From NCBI GenBank assembly GCA_900316235.1, contig ONCC01000004.1, positions 1 through 64,000 on the forward strand: a stretch of DNA of 64,000 nt, given 5' to 3'. The notes under the pieces were generated by a model, which was given only the letters and a program-made list of their open reading frames with translations, made no database searches and was not told where the DNA came from. Origin of the DNA: an uncultured Bacteroidales bacterium. GTDB lineage: Bacteria; Bacteroidota; Bacteroidia; Bacteroidales; P3. The translations under genes were made by a program, and so were the position numbers. Below, in pieces: positions 8,024 through 15,066 of this stretch; position 1 is the first letter of the stretch, and the number at the start of each line of letters is the position of its first letter.

Positions 8024-9763
8024 ATGCGTGCACTCGGGATATATGTTGTGCTGCTGCTGGCTGCGGTGCTCCCGGCGAGGGGGCAGACGGTGGTCTTCTC
8101 GCACGAGAGCGGCTTCTATGCCGACACCTTCAGCCTGACGATGCAGCAGATCCCGGCTGATTCCACGCTCACCATACACTATACCTTCAATGGCAACGCA
8201 CCTACGGAATGCGACGCACAATACCGTGAGCCGATAAGGCTCTCCCCCGAGTGCTATTCGCGCTCGGGCATCTACCGCGTGCCGACGGTGCCGGAAGAGC
8301 GCTGGTTCCAGCCCGAGGGGGTGGAGCGCATCATCGTGGTGCGGGCGGCATTGTATGACACCAATGGATACCGCCGCTCGCTGGTGACGACACACACATA
8401 CTTGATAGACAGCCTGCTGGGACGCCGCATCAGTCTGCCGGTGGTGTCGCTCTGCGCCGACTCCTTGAGTCTTTTCGACTACGACACGGGTCTGTTCGTC
8501 CCGGGATGGTATCACGACCCGCATTTCGCCTACAGCACGGGCAACTATTTCCAGAAAGGGCGCCACTGGGAGCGCGATGTCGCCTTCGCCTATCTGGCTC
8601 CCGACGGGGGGAAGCTGTTGCAGGACTGCGGCCTGCGGGTGCACGGAAACAGCCAGCGGGTGCTTGTGCAGAAGGGTCTGTCGCTCTATGCGCGGCGCGA
8701 ATATGGTGCCAGGGATTTCCGCTATCCTTTCTTCGACCAGCGCTCGCGCGGCAGCTACCGCCGTCTGGTGCTGCGGCCTTGGTCCACTTCGTGGAGCAGC
8801 GCGGGCATCGAGGACTGGCTCTGCCAGCATCTGGCCGACTCGCTGCGTGTCGACAACCTGGCTACACGGCCCGTGGTGCTTTTCATCAACGGCGAATACT
8901 GGGGCATCTATTTCCTCGAGGAGAAGGCCGACGAGCATTACGTGGAGGAACGGCATGGCATTCCCGACAAGGAGGTGGACCTGTTGGCCTATTGGGGTGG
9001 CGAGGTGGAGAATGGTAGCGCGGCGCGCTGGAACGCACTCTTCCAATGGCTGGAGAATGCCGACTTGCGGCAGGGACAGGACTACGCCTACCTTGCCTCG
9101 CAGGTAGATGTCGACGCCCTGATGGACTACATGATGCTGCAGATACTCATCCTCAACGACGACTGGCCGGTGAGCAACACGCGCCAGTGGGCCTCCCCAA
9201 ATGGCAAGTGGCGCTGGATATTCTTCGACGGCGACGGGGCCCTGTCGATGTTTACCGACCGCTCCCTCATCCTCGATTATATGACCTACCACTTCGTCGT
9301 CCCCAACCGACACACCTCGCGGCAGTCCACGTTGCTGTTCCGCCGCCTCTTGGCGAACAGGCAGTTCCTCGAGCGCTCGATGGCCCGCTTGCGTGAGATT
9401 GCCAACAGCCAGTTCAACTACCACCGCTCCTCGGCGCTGTTGAACGATGTCGTGAAGCAGGTGGAGAACGAGGTCCCGTATCAGATTGGACGTTTTGACA
9501 AGCCGTCGTCGATGGTGCGGTGGCGCATAGCCCTCGAGACCATAGACGACTACCTGCGTACCGAGCCCGAGGCCATGGTGGACGAATACGCCCGGTATTT
9601 CGGCCTCACCGAGCAGCCGGAAGGCATCTGCACGGTGTATGACCGCCTGGGACGGAAAGTAGACGAGGGCCCTTGCGAGGAGCTGAGGGCGCGGTTGCCG
9701 AAGGGCATCTTCTTTGTGCAGCAGGGCAGGGGAGGGGAGACCATGAAATGGATTGTAGAATAA
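8024..9763 (+). CDS. Secreted CotH-kinase family protein with chitobiase-like domain
   Basis: 579 aa. A signal peptide (hydrophobic to about residue 21, ending ARGQ) is followed by a beta-sandwich resembling the C-terminal domain of chitobiase (TLTIHYTFNGNAPT), then the CotH region: LRVHGNSQR, LVLRPW, FINGEYWGIYFLEEKADEHYV, and WRWIFFDGDGAL with the Asp pair expected of the atypical CotH kinase fold. The last 50 residues (VYDRLGRKVDEG to MKWIVE) look like a divergent T9SS sorting domain. Likely role: exported protein modifying or binding a surface partner; the substrate cannot be inferred. It starts 7 bp after the helicase and is followed 13 bp later by dtd, suggesting a shared transcript. 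Confidence 0.8.
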   Translation: MRALGIYVVLLLAAVLPARGQTVVFSHESGFYADTFSLTMQQIPADSTLTIHYTFNGNAPTECDAQYREPIRLSPECYSRSGIYRVPTVPEERWFQPEGVERIIVVRAALYDTNGYRRSLVTTHTYLIDSLLGRRISLPVVSLCADSLSLFDYDTGLFVPGWYHDPHFAYSTGNYFQKGRHWERDVAFAYLAPDGGKLLQDCGLRVHGNSQRVLVQKGLSLYARREYGARDFRYPFFDQRSRGSYRRLVLRPWSTSWSSAGIEDWLCQHLADSLRVDNLATRPVVLFINGEYWGIYFLEEKADEHYVEERHGIPDKEVDLLAYWGGEVENGSAARWNALFQWLENADLRQGQDYAYLASQVDVDALMDYMMLQILILNDDWPVSNTRQWASPNGKWRWIFFDGDGALSMFTDRSLILDYMTYHFVVPNRHTSRQSTLLFRRLLANRQFLERSMARLREIANSQFNYHRSSALLNDVVKQVENEVPYQIGRFDKPSSMVRWRIALETIDDYLRTEPEAMVDEYARYFGLTEQPEGICTVYDRLGRKVDEGPCEELRARLPKGIFFVQQGRGGETMKWIVE

Positions 9764-9776
9764 AAACAGAGGTTCT

Positions 9777-10229
9777 ATGAAAATAGTGATTCAGCGAGTA
9801 CTGTCGGCATCGGTCGACATCGCGGGCCGGCGCAAGAGCGAGATAGGCGAGGGTATGATGATACTGGTGGGTGTCTGCGACGAGGATACCGACGAGGATA
9901 TCGAGTATCTCTGCCAGAAGGTGGTGAAGCTGCGCATCTTCGACGACAGCGAGGGGATGATGAACCTGCCGATAACAGAGGTCGCCGACAGCGGTATCCT
10001 CGTGGTGAGCCAGTTCACCCTGATGGCCTCCACCAAGAAGGGCAACCGGCCGAGCTATATCCACGCCTCGCGGCCTGAGTTCGCCGTGCCGATGTACGAG
10101 AAGTTCGTCGCCCGCATGGGAGAGCTTTTCGGCAAAGAGATACAGACGGGGGAGTTTGGGGCCGACATGCAGGTGTCGCTCGTCAACGACGGCCCCGTAA
10201 CGATAATCATGGATTCCAAACAGCGCTGA
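9777..10229 (+). CDS. dtd: D-aminoacyl-tRNA deacylase
   Basis: 150-aa cytoplasmic proofreading enzyme that hydrolyses D-amino acids from mischarged tRNA. The family motifs SQFTL (78-82) and NDGPVT (137-142, the Gly-cisPro loop) are intact, and the length is normal. It is last of a plus-strand run with the helicase and CotH-like genes. Its 3' end overlaps the convergent prmC gene by 23 bp. Confidence 0.95.
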   Translation: MKIVIQRVLSASVDIAGRRKSEIGEGMMILVGVCDEDTDEDIEYLCQKVVKLRIFDDSEGMMNLPITEVADSGILVVSQFTLMASTKKGNRPSYIHASRPEFAVPMYEKFVARMGELFGKEIQTGEFGADMQVSLVNDGPVTIIMDSKQR

Positions 10230-11193
10230 TCCAGCGGTGCTTGCCACGGAAGTCGTCGTGGACGGTGGGCACTAGGCCCGCGGCTTTTATCACCTCACAG
10301 GTCTCGTCGGCAAGGGCTTCGTTGATCTCCACCACCAAGAGGCCGTCGTGAGCCAGATGTTGCTTGGCGATGTTGGCTATCGCTTTGTAGAAACGCAGCG
10401 GGTCGTCGTCGGGCACAAAGAGGGCCAGCCCAGGGTCGTAGTCGAGCACGTTGCGCTGCATCTGCGCCCGCTCGCGCTCCATTACATACGGCGGATTGCT
10501 CACAATAAGCCCATAAGACCCATTCAACCCATCAACCCCATTAAGCACATCGGTTTGCATGAAGCGTATGTCTGCGCCGTTGTTTTTCGCGTTCTCCAGC
10601 GCTATCTCCAGTGCTGCGGGTGATACGTCCACTGCCGTTACATCGGCCTGCGGGAAGGCCTTTTTCAGCGCGATGGCGATGCAGCCACTACCGGTACAGA
10701 GATCTATCAACTTGCCCTGTTGTTCGTTTGTTGTTCGTTCGTTGTTCAGTCGTTGTTCAGTGTTTGACTGAACAACGACTGAACAACGGTCATTCATCGA
10801 CCGGGCATCGGAGTGTCCGGCTATGAGCCAACCGACCATCTCCTCGGTCTCGGGGCGGGGGATGAGCACGTCGGGGCTCACCGCAATGCGGCAGCCGCAG
10901 AAGTCGGTATAGCCAATGATATGCTGGATGGGGCGGTATTGTTTGAGGTCTTCCAGTGCCCAGTGGAACCGCAGCAGGTCGCTCTGGTCGACGGTCATCT
11001 CCCGCGAGGTCAGCAGCCGCACCTTGTCCCAGCCGAGGAAGTCCTCGAAGAGCATGCCGAGAAATACCCCCACCTCGCCGCTGCCGTACATGCTGTCCAG
11101 CTCCTCATGGAAGAGGCTGATGATGTCGCGCACGCGATTGGAACGAAAGCGTAGGTTTCGAGTATTCATGCCCATTCTGCCCATTAAACCCAT
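10207..11193 (-). CDS. prmC: Peptide chain release factor N5-glutamine methyltransferase with repeat-derived insertions
   Basis: SAM-dependent methyltransferase (HemK/PrmC) that methylates the Gln of the GGQ loop in release factors. Motifs: LIPRPETEE (110-118), the SAM-binding LIDLCTGSGCIAI (from 162), and catalytic NPPYV (233-237). At 328 aa it is longer than the usual 275-290. The surplus coincides with DNA arrays: residues about 133-159 are encoded by a 7 x 11-bp palindromic array just before the SAM motif, residues 214-229 by a 5 x 9-bp array just before NPPYV, and the first eight residues MGLMGRMG by a third array. The true start may be the internal ATG giving MNTRNLRF (11167-11169). It lies downstream of rnhA on the same transcript. 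Confidence 0.92.
   Translation of the reverse strand: MGLMGRMGMNTRNLRFRSNRVRDIISLFHEELDSMYGSGEVGVFLGMLFEDFLGWDKVRLLTSREMTVDQSDLLRFHWALEDLKQYRPIQHIIGYTDFCGCRIAVSPDVLIPRPETEEMVGWLIAGHSDARSMNDRCSVVVQSNTEQRLNNERTTNEQQGKLIDLCTGSGCIAIALKKAFPQADVTAVDVSPAALEIALENAKNNGADIRFMQTDVLNGVDGLNGSYGLIVSNPPYVMERERAQMQRNVLDYDPGLALFVPDDDPLRFYKAIANIAKQHLAHDGLLVVEINEALADETCEVIKAAGLVPTVHDDFRGKHRWISAVWNP
10508..10552. repeat. Period-9 array (NNCCCATNN x5) in prmC
   Basis: Plus-strand units AGCCCATAA, GACCCATTC, AACCCATCA, ACCCCATTA, AGCACATCG. On the coding strand it gives the insert NGVDGLNGSYGL just before NPPYV. The same unit makes the array at 11169-11204 at the other end of the gene. Confidence 0.75.
10718..10794. 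repeat. Period-11 palindromic array inserted in prmC
   Basis: Seven 11-bp units: TGTTGTTCGTT twice, CGTTGTTCAGT twice, GTTTGACTGAA, CAACGACTGAA, CAACGGTCATT. Bases 10740-10761 and 10767-10788 are perfect 22-bp inverted repeats around a 5-nt loop. The array lies in the coding sequence ahead of the SAM-binding motif and keeps the frame open. Architecture equals that of the intergenic arrays at 292-369 and 36379-36455. Confidence 0.85.
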
Positions 11194-11204
11194 TAGCCCT
11201 ATTT
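11169..11204. repeat. Period-9 array (NNCCCATNN) spanning the rnhA stop and prmC start
   Basis: Plus-strand units TGCCCATTC, TGCCCATTA, AACCCATTA, GCCCTATTT. On the minus strand the array contains the rnhA stop codon (11199-11201) and several in-frame ATGs that can start prmC. Confidence 0.7.
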
Positions 11205-11873
11205 TCTGCCAAAGTCCGCCGGTATCTCGCCCCAGTGGTCAGTGTCCCACTTGCGTATCTCGGTGGTGTAGCTGTTGGTGCGTAGCCAGTTCTCGGCACG
11301 GTGGATATAGTCCCACAGTTCGGCAGTCGAGGCGTCCTCGGGCAGCTTGCTCTTGCACTGTTTCTGGCGCACCCAGCTGATGGCGTTGACGGAGTCGCTG
11401 TAGATAATCTGGTTGAGGCGGTGCTTCTTGAGGTAGCTGAGGCCGTGCACTATGGCCAGGAACTCGCCGATGTTGTTGGTGCCCTTCTCTGCGCGGTAGT
11501 GGAAGACGCGGGTGCGCGTGGGGATGTAGATGCCCTGATATTCCATCACGCCGGGGTTGCCGCTGCAGGCGGCATCGACGGCCAGCGCGTCGAGGACGGG
11601 CGGGTTGTCGGTGCCGGGCTTCACGGCGGTCATGCCGTTCTCGTCGATGACGAGAACACTAGTAAGACTAGTACTACTAGATTTACTAGTATTACTAGAA
11701 ACCACGCTGCTGTACGGCAGCCTTATTGCCGCCTCGGCCTCGGCCATGCTGTCGAAGCCCTTGTACTGTGCCCCCTGCACGCCCACGACCTGCTCCTTGC
11801 ACGCGTCCCAGTCGTTGTAGATGCCCGGCTTCTTGCCCTGCCACACAACGTAGTATTTCTGTTTCTTCGCCAT
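11199..11873 (-). CDS. rnhA: Ribonuclease HI with viroplasmin-type N-terminal domain
   Basis: 224 aa. The N-terminal module (KYYVVWQGKKPGIYNDWDACKEQVVG) is the RNA:DNA-hybrid-binding domain shared with caulimovirus viroplasmin. The C-terminal RNase H fold shows the four acidic catalytic residues in LAVDAACSGNPG, NNIGEFLAI, IIYSDSVNAI and WDTDHWGEIPADF. The enzyme cuts RNA in RNA:DNA hybrids. The linker at residues 58-72 (Ser/Thr-rich, SSNTSKSSSTSLTSV) is encoded by a 5 x 9-bp ACTAGT array. Its -7 element lies at 11887-11894, so the mRNA leader is only about 7 nt. prmC follows with the stop and start regions sharing a repeat array. Confidence 0.93.
   Translation of the reverse strand: MAKKQKYYVVWQGKKPGIYNDWDACKEQVVGVQGAQYKGFDSMAEAEAAIRLPYSSVVSSNTSKSSSTSLTSVLVIDENGMTAVKPGTDNPPVLDALAVDAACSGNPGVMEYQGIYIPTRTRVFHYRAEKGTNNIGEFLAIVHGLSYLKKHRLNQIIYSDSVNAISWVRQKQCKSKLPEDASTAELWDYIHRAENWLRTNSYTTEIRKWDTDHWGEIPADFGRK
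11658..11702. repeat. Period-9 array (ACTAGTANN x5) in rnhA
   Basis: Units ACTAGTAAG, ACTAGTACT, ACTAGATTT, ACTAGTATT, ACTAGAAAC. The core ACTAGT is itself palindromic. The array sits exactly in the linker between the hybrid-binding and RNase H domains. Confidence 0.8.
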
Positions 11874-11886
11874 AGATTTCAGCGTG

Positions 11887-11894
11887 CAAAGATA
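11887..11894 (-). promoter_or_regulatory. -7 element for rnhA-prmC
   Basis: The minus strand reads TATCTTTG (plus CAAAGATA). Transcription would start near 11881, about 7 nt before the rnhA ATG. It is back to back with the plus-strand element at 11925-11932. Confidence 0.65.
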
Positions 11895-11924
11895 CGAAAG
11901 TTTTTCTATTTGGAGAAATATTAG

Positions 11925-11932
11925 TATCTTTG
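11925..11932 (+). promoter_or_regulatory. -7 element for the radical SAM gene
   Basis: TATCTTTG matches TAnnTTTG exactly. With a start about 7 nt downstream the transcript would begin at 11938-11941, directly at the ATG 11942, making the mRNA leaderless or nearly so. This also argues against the TTG at 11930 as start codon. Confidence 0.65.
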
Positions 11933-11941
11933 CACTCCGAA

Positions 11942-12553
11942 ATGGAGGCAGTACCGTTCATAGGCATCGACCGACACCGGCTGGGCGTCGACGGCGTGGG
12001 AGTGACCACGCTGGCGGCTTTCCATGGCTGTCCGCTGCGGTGCAAATACTGCCTCAACCATCGCTGTCTGGAGTCCCCCGAGGGACTGCCATGTTACACG
12101 CCACAGCAACTGTACGACAAGGTCTCTATCGATAACCTCTATTTCATCGCCACGGGTGGAGGCGTCTGCTTCGGCGGTGGCGAGCCGCTGCTGCGGGTGG
12201 ACTTCATCACGGAGTTCAAGCAGTTGTGCGGCAAGAGCTGGAACCTCACGGCCGAAACGTCGCTGCAGGTGCCGCGCAAAGCAGTGGAGAAGGCCGCCGA
12301 GGTGGTTGGCGACTTTATCGTCGACATCAAAGAGAGCAATTCCGACATCTACCATGCCTACACCGGCGGCGACGCCATCCGTGCGTGGGACAACCTCGCG
12401 CTGCTTCTTTCCCTCGTCGGCCCCGAGCATATCACCGTCCGCGTCCCCCTCATCCCTTCCTTCAACACCGAGGTCGACACCGACCGCACCGCCCAGCGCC
12501 TCGCCGACATGGGCGTCACCCGCATCGACCGCTTCACCAACCAGGTACAATAA
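11942..12553 (+). CDS. Radical SAM protein of the pyruvate formate-lyase activase type
   Basis: 203 aa. The [4Fe-4S]-binding CxxxCxxC is at C30, C34, C37 (CPLRCKYC), followed by the SAM-contacting GGEP element (GGGVCFGGGEPLL, about 71-83) and a TIM-barrel-like body with TAETSLQVP and FIVDIKE. This size and pattern fit glycyl-radical-enzyme activases and related small radical SAM enzymes. No glycyl radical enzyme is adjacent, so the partner is unknown. The ATG at 11942 is preferred because the promoter element occupies 11925-11932. The neighbours downstream form a separate small module. Confidence 0.75.
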   Translation: MEAVPFIGIDRHRLGVDGVGVTTLAAFHGCPLRCKYCLNHRCLESPEGLPCYTPQQLYDKVSIDNLYFIATGGGVCFGGGEPLLRVDFITEFKQLCGKSWNLTAETSLQVPRKAVEKAAEVVGDFIVDIKESNSDIYHAYTGGDAIRAWDNLALLLSLVGPEHITVRVPLIPSFNTEVDTDRTAQRLADMGVTRIDRFTNQVQ

Positions 12554-12594
12554 ATTCTTTCTTTTTACGTTATCAAAACAAAAAAAGTCATAAT

Positions 12595-12795
12595 ATGAAA
12601 GAAAAAAACTCAAACGATATTCCAACACCTTCGGTCAGCGAGCCAGAGGCTGTGTATGCAAGGCTTACACCAGACCATCAGGCTATTGCTGGTATGCAGA
12701 CTGAAGAGCATCGCAAAGGACGGATAACCGTAGATGAGTTCTGCAACATGTTGCACCGATATGTCGACGAGTATTATGACAGTATACAAGGTTGA
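12595..12795 (+). CDS. Putative antitoxin of a type II toxin-antitoxin pair
   Basis: 66-aa acidic protein of no recognised family (MKEKNSNDI start; ITVDEFCNMLHRYVDEYY near the end). It is called an antitoxin only from context: it is small, immediately precedes and overlaps by 20 bp a RelE/ParE-like toxin gene, and such overlap is typical of antitoxin-toxin pairs. The start ATG follows an A-rich stretch after the radical SAM gene. No DNA-binding motif is evident. Confidence 0.5.
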   Translation: MKEKNSNDIPTPSVSEPEAVYARLTPDHQAIAGMQTEEHRKGRITVDEFCNMLHRYVDEYYDSIQG

Positions 12796-13084
12796 GATTG
12801 ATGAATCGGTACGCGAGGATGTAGAGGATCTGAAACAGTTTCTCCGCTCGGTCATGTCGCGCGAAGGTGCCCACCGATACATTGAAGCCATCTATGGTGA
12901 AATGATGTCACTCTCGGTATTTGCCGACTGTTTCGGAGAAAGCCGCTCCATGACCATCCGCGCCGTGCATCCGCACGCCCGTCGCATGGTATCGCGCAAC
13001 CGAAAGTTTGTTTATGTGTTTCACCTCGAAGGAGATGTTGTTGTAATCGACCGCATTCTCAAAGCCAAAATGATAACACGATGA
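12776..13084 (+). CDS. RelE/ParE-superfamily toxin-like protein
   Basis: 102 aa starting MTVYKVEIDESVREDVEDL, with conserved-looking HPHARRMVSRNRKFVYVF and a final strand VVVIDRILKAKM. The layout (N-terminal strand, two helices, then strands with basic residues and an aromatic) is that of ParE/RelE toxins, which inhibit gyrase or cleave ribosome-bound mRNA. Which activity applies cannot be told. It overlaps the upstream small gene by 20 bp and shares ATGA with the downstream TonB-type gene, so the three genes are probably translated together. Confidence 0.65.
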   Translation: MTVYKVEIDESVREDVEDLKQFLRSVMSREGAHRYIEAIYGEMMSLSVFADCFGESRSMTIRAVHPHARRMVSRNRKFVYVFHLEGDVVVIDRILKAKMITR

Positions 13085-14001
13085 CCCACGGGAAGAACAT
13101 CTGCAACCAACTTAAAGAGGTGCGCAAGCGCATCGCCGAGGAGAATGACATCCCCTTTGAGATAGAGGAGTGCACCTACAAGGGCGAGTGCCGCGGCACC
13201 TGCCCGCGTTGCGAAGCCGAGGTACGTTACTTGGAGAACGCCCTCGCCGACCGCCTGCGGCTGGGCAAGGTGGCTACCGTCGCTGGCCTCGCCCTGGGCC
13301 TCGCCTCGTGCGGCAACGGAACTTCGTCGCCTCACGAAAGCAAGCCGCTGCTCACCACCGATACTACTCCGGCCGATGTCGACACCGCTCGGACGGCCGA
13401 CGCCGCCCAGCCCGTGTGGCGCGAACAGGAACTCACAGATGACATTTACCTCGGCGGTCTTACGGTGCTTGATGCCAATGACACACTGCCCGCCGAGGCT
13501 GTACTTCCGAAAGACGACGAGCTGTTTGAGGGAGAAATTAATGATGATGACCTTCTGTTCGTACAAGTTGATGAAGACCCCGAGTTCCCTGGTGGAGAAG
13601 AAGCCATGCGGAAATTTATCGAGGATAATTTGCAGTATCCACGGCTGGCGGCGGAAAACGGTATCTCCGGCAAGGTGTACGTTACTTTTGTCATAGACAC
13701 CGACGGCACGGTATTGAAGCCTCGACTTCTTCGCGACATCGGTGGTGGTTGCGGTACCGAAGCCATTCGCATCATCAAGCTGATGCCCAAATGGAAGCCA
13801 GGTAAGCAGAATGGCAAGCCCGTGCGGGTGCAATATAACCTGCCTGTTGTTTTTGACAAGAAATATTGCATCCCACTTATCGAAGGGCAGGCCCCAGTGC
13901 AGGGAATGCCCATCCAGAACGTGGAAGGTCCGGATTTGATTGGTCCGAACGGTTCTACACAAGAAATGAAGATCGAGGGCGTGAAAGTCATAGTCCGTTA
14001 A
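13081..14001 (+). CDS. TonB-type energy transducer with N-terminal Cys4 motif
   Basis: 306 aa. The N-terminal cytoplasmic part carries a probable zinc-binding cluster, CTYKGECRGTCPRC (about 37-50), followed by a hydrophobic segment (VATVAGLALGLASC) that would span or anchor in the inner membrane. A linker leads to a TonB C-terminal domain: DPEFPGGEEAMRKFI, GKVYVTFVIDTDG, IIKLMPKWKPGKQNGKPV, YNLPVVF. Proteins of this layout are common in Bacteroidales and are thought to couple inner-membrane energy to outer-membrane receptors. It starts with ATGA overlapping the toxin-like gene and is followed by a terminator at 14016-14056. Confidence 0.85.
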   Translation: MTHGKNICNQLKEVRKRIAEENDIPFEIEECTYKGECRGTCPRCEAEVRYLENALADRLRLGKVATVAGLALGLASCGNGTSSPHESKPLLTTDTTPADVDTARTADAAQPVWREQELTDDIYLGGLTVLDANDTLPAEAVLPKDDELFEGEINDDDLLFVQVDEDPEFPGGEEAMRKFIEDNLQYPRLAAENGISGKVYVTFVIDTDGTVLKPRLLRDIGGGCGTEAIRIIKLMPKWKPGKQNGKPVRVQYNLPVVFDKKYCIPLIEGQAPVQGMPIQNVEGPDLIGPNGSTQEMKIEGVKVIVR

Positions 14002-14015
14002 CCTCTCTTTGGAGC

Positions 14016-14056
14016 AAAAAAGAAGGGCAATCCATACGGGTTGCCCTTCTTTTTTT
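14016..14056. terminator. Bidirectional terminator between the TonB-type gene and tsf
   Basis: Arms 14016-14030 and 14041-14055 (AAAAAAGAAGGGCAA with its complement) flank a 10-nt loop, with an A-run and a T-run on either side, so it can end transcription from both convergent units. Confidence 0.9.
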
Positions 14057-14072
14057 GTATGTACCTGTCGGC

Positions 14073-15036
14073 TTAGGCGCCGAGTTCGAGGCGCTTGAAG
14101 CCGGTGCACTTCAGATCCTTGTCGGCCTTGGCGATGAAGTCTTTCACCTTTACCTTGGCTTCCATGATGTACTCCTGCTCCATGAGGGTGTTCTCCTGGA
14201 AGTACTTGTTCAGACGGCCGTTGGCAATCTGGTTGATCTGCTGCTCGCTGAGCTGGGCGGCCTTCTCGGCAGCGACCTGCTCTTTGATCTGGCGGGCCTG
14301 GTTGACCTGCTCCTCGGTGATCCAGCCTTTGCCCATGTTGGAGGCCATGTGCTCCTCGGTGTCGACGTGGGCGGGGTTGATGCCGGCTTTCTTGAGGGCG
14401 GCGTCAACGGCCTTGCCGATGAGCTCTTCCTTGGTCTTCTCGACGGCCACGCGGAACTCCTGGTCCTTGATTTCCTGGGGCACGCTCTCGGCGTCGAGGG
14501 CGACGGGACGCATGGCGACGACCTGCATGGCGATGTCGTGACCGACCTGGTCGTAACCGGCCTTGTTCAGTCCGACGATGGAGGCCATACGGTTGCCCGG
14601 ATGGATGTAGGAATAGACCTTCTCGGCCTCGATGGTCTCGAAGTGGGCCAGCTCGATCTTCTCGCCAATCTTGGCGATCTGGTCGGTGATGGCGTCAGCT
14701 GTCCATGACCTGCTCTTTGGTGGTGAGGTGCTTGGCCATAGCGGCGTCGAGGATGCTGGTGGTGAACTCTACGAAGCCGGCGTTGGTGGCGACGAAGTCG
14801 GTCTCGCAGCTGACCATGATGATGGCACCGAAGTTGCCGGTGGTCTTGGCGAGGACGCAGCCTTCGTTGGCGTCGCGGTCGGCGCGCTTGGCGGCCATCT
14901 TCTGGCCTTTCTGGCGGAGCAGCTCGATAGCTTTCTGCATGTCGCCGTCGGTCTCGACGAGGGCTTTCTTGCAGTCCATCATGCCGACGCCGGTGAGCTG
15001 GCGGAGCTCGTTAACCTGTGAAGCGGTAATTGCCAT
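14073..15036 (-). pseudogene. tsf: Elongation factor Ts, frameshifted as read
   Basis: EF-Ts regenerates EF-Tu-GTP during translation. The N-terminal 113 residues ([26 protein letters not shown] to KEQVMDS) are normal, including the UBA-like domain and the CETDFVA segment, but run into TGA at 14695-14697. The sequence resumes in the +1 frame with [21 protein letters not shown] and continues without error to the normal C-terminus at 14073. By comparison with relatives roughly eight or nine codons are missing at the joint (around 14697-14705) along with the frame. Everything else is well conserved, so this looks like a small deletion in an otherwise healthy gene, probably an assembly error since the gene is essential. 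It is last in the rplM-rpsI-rpsB-tsf operon. Confidence 0.85.
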
Positions 15037-15066
15037 ATTGTGTTCCTTTCTTTTCTTTATTAATTA

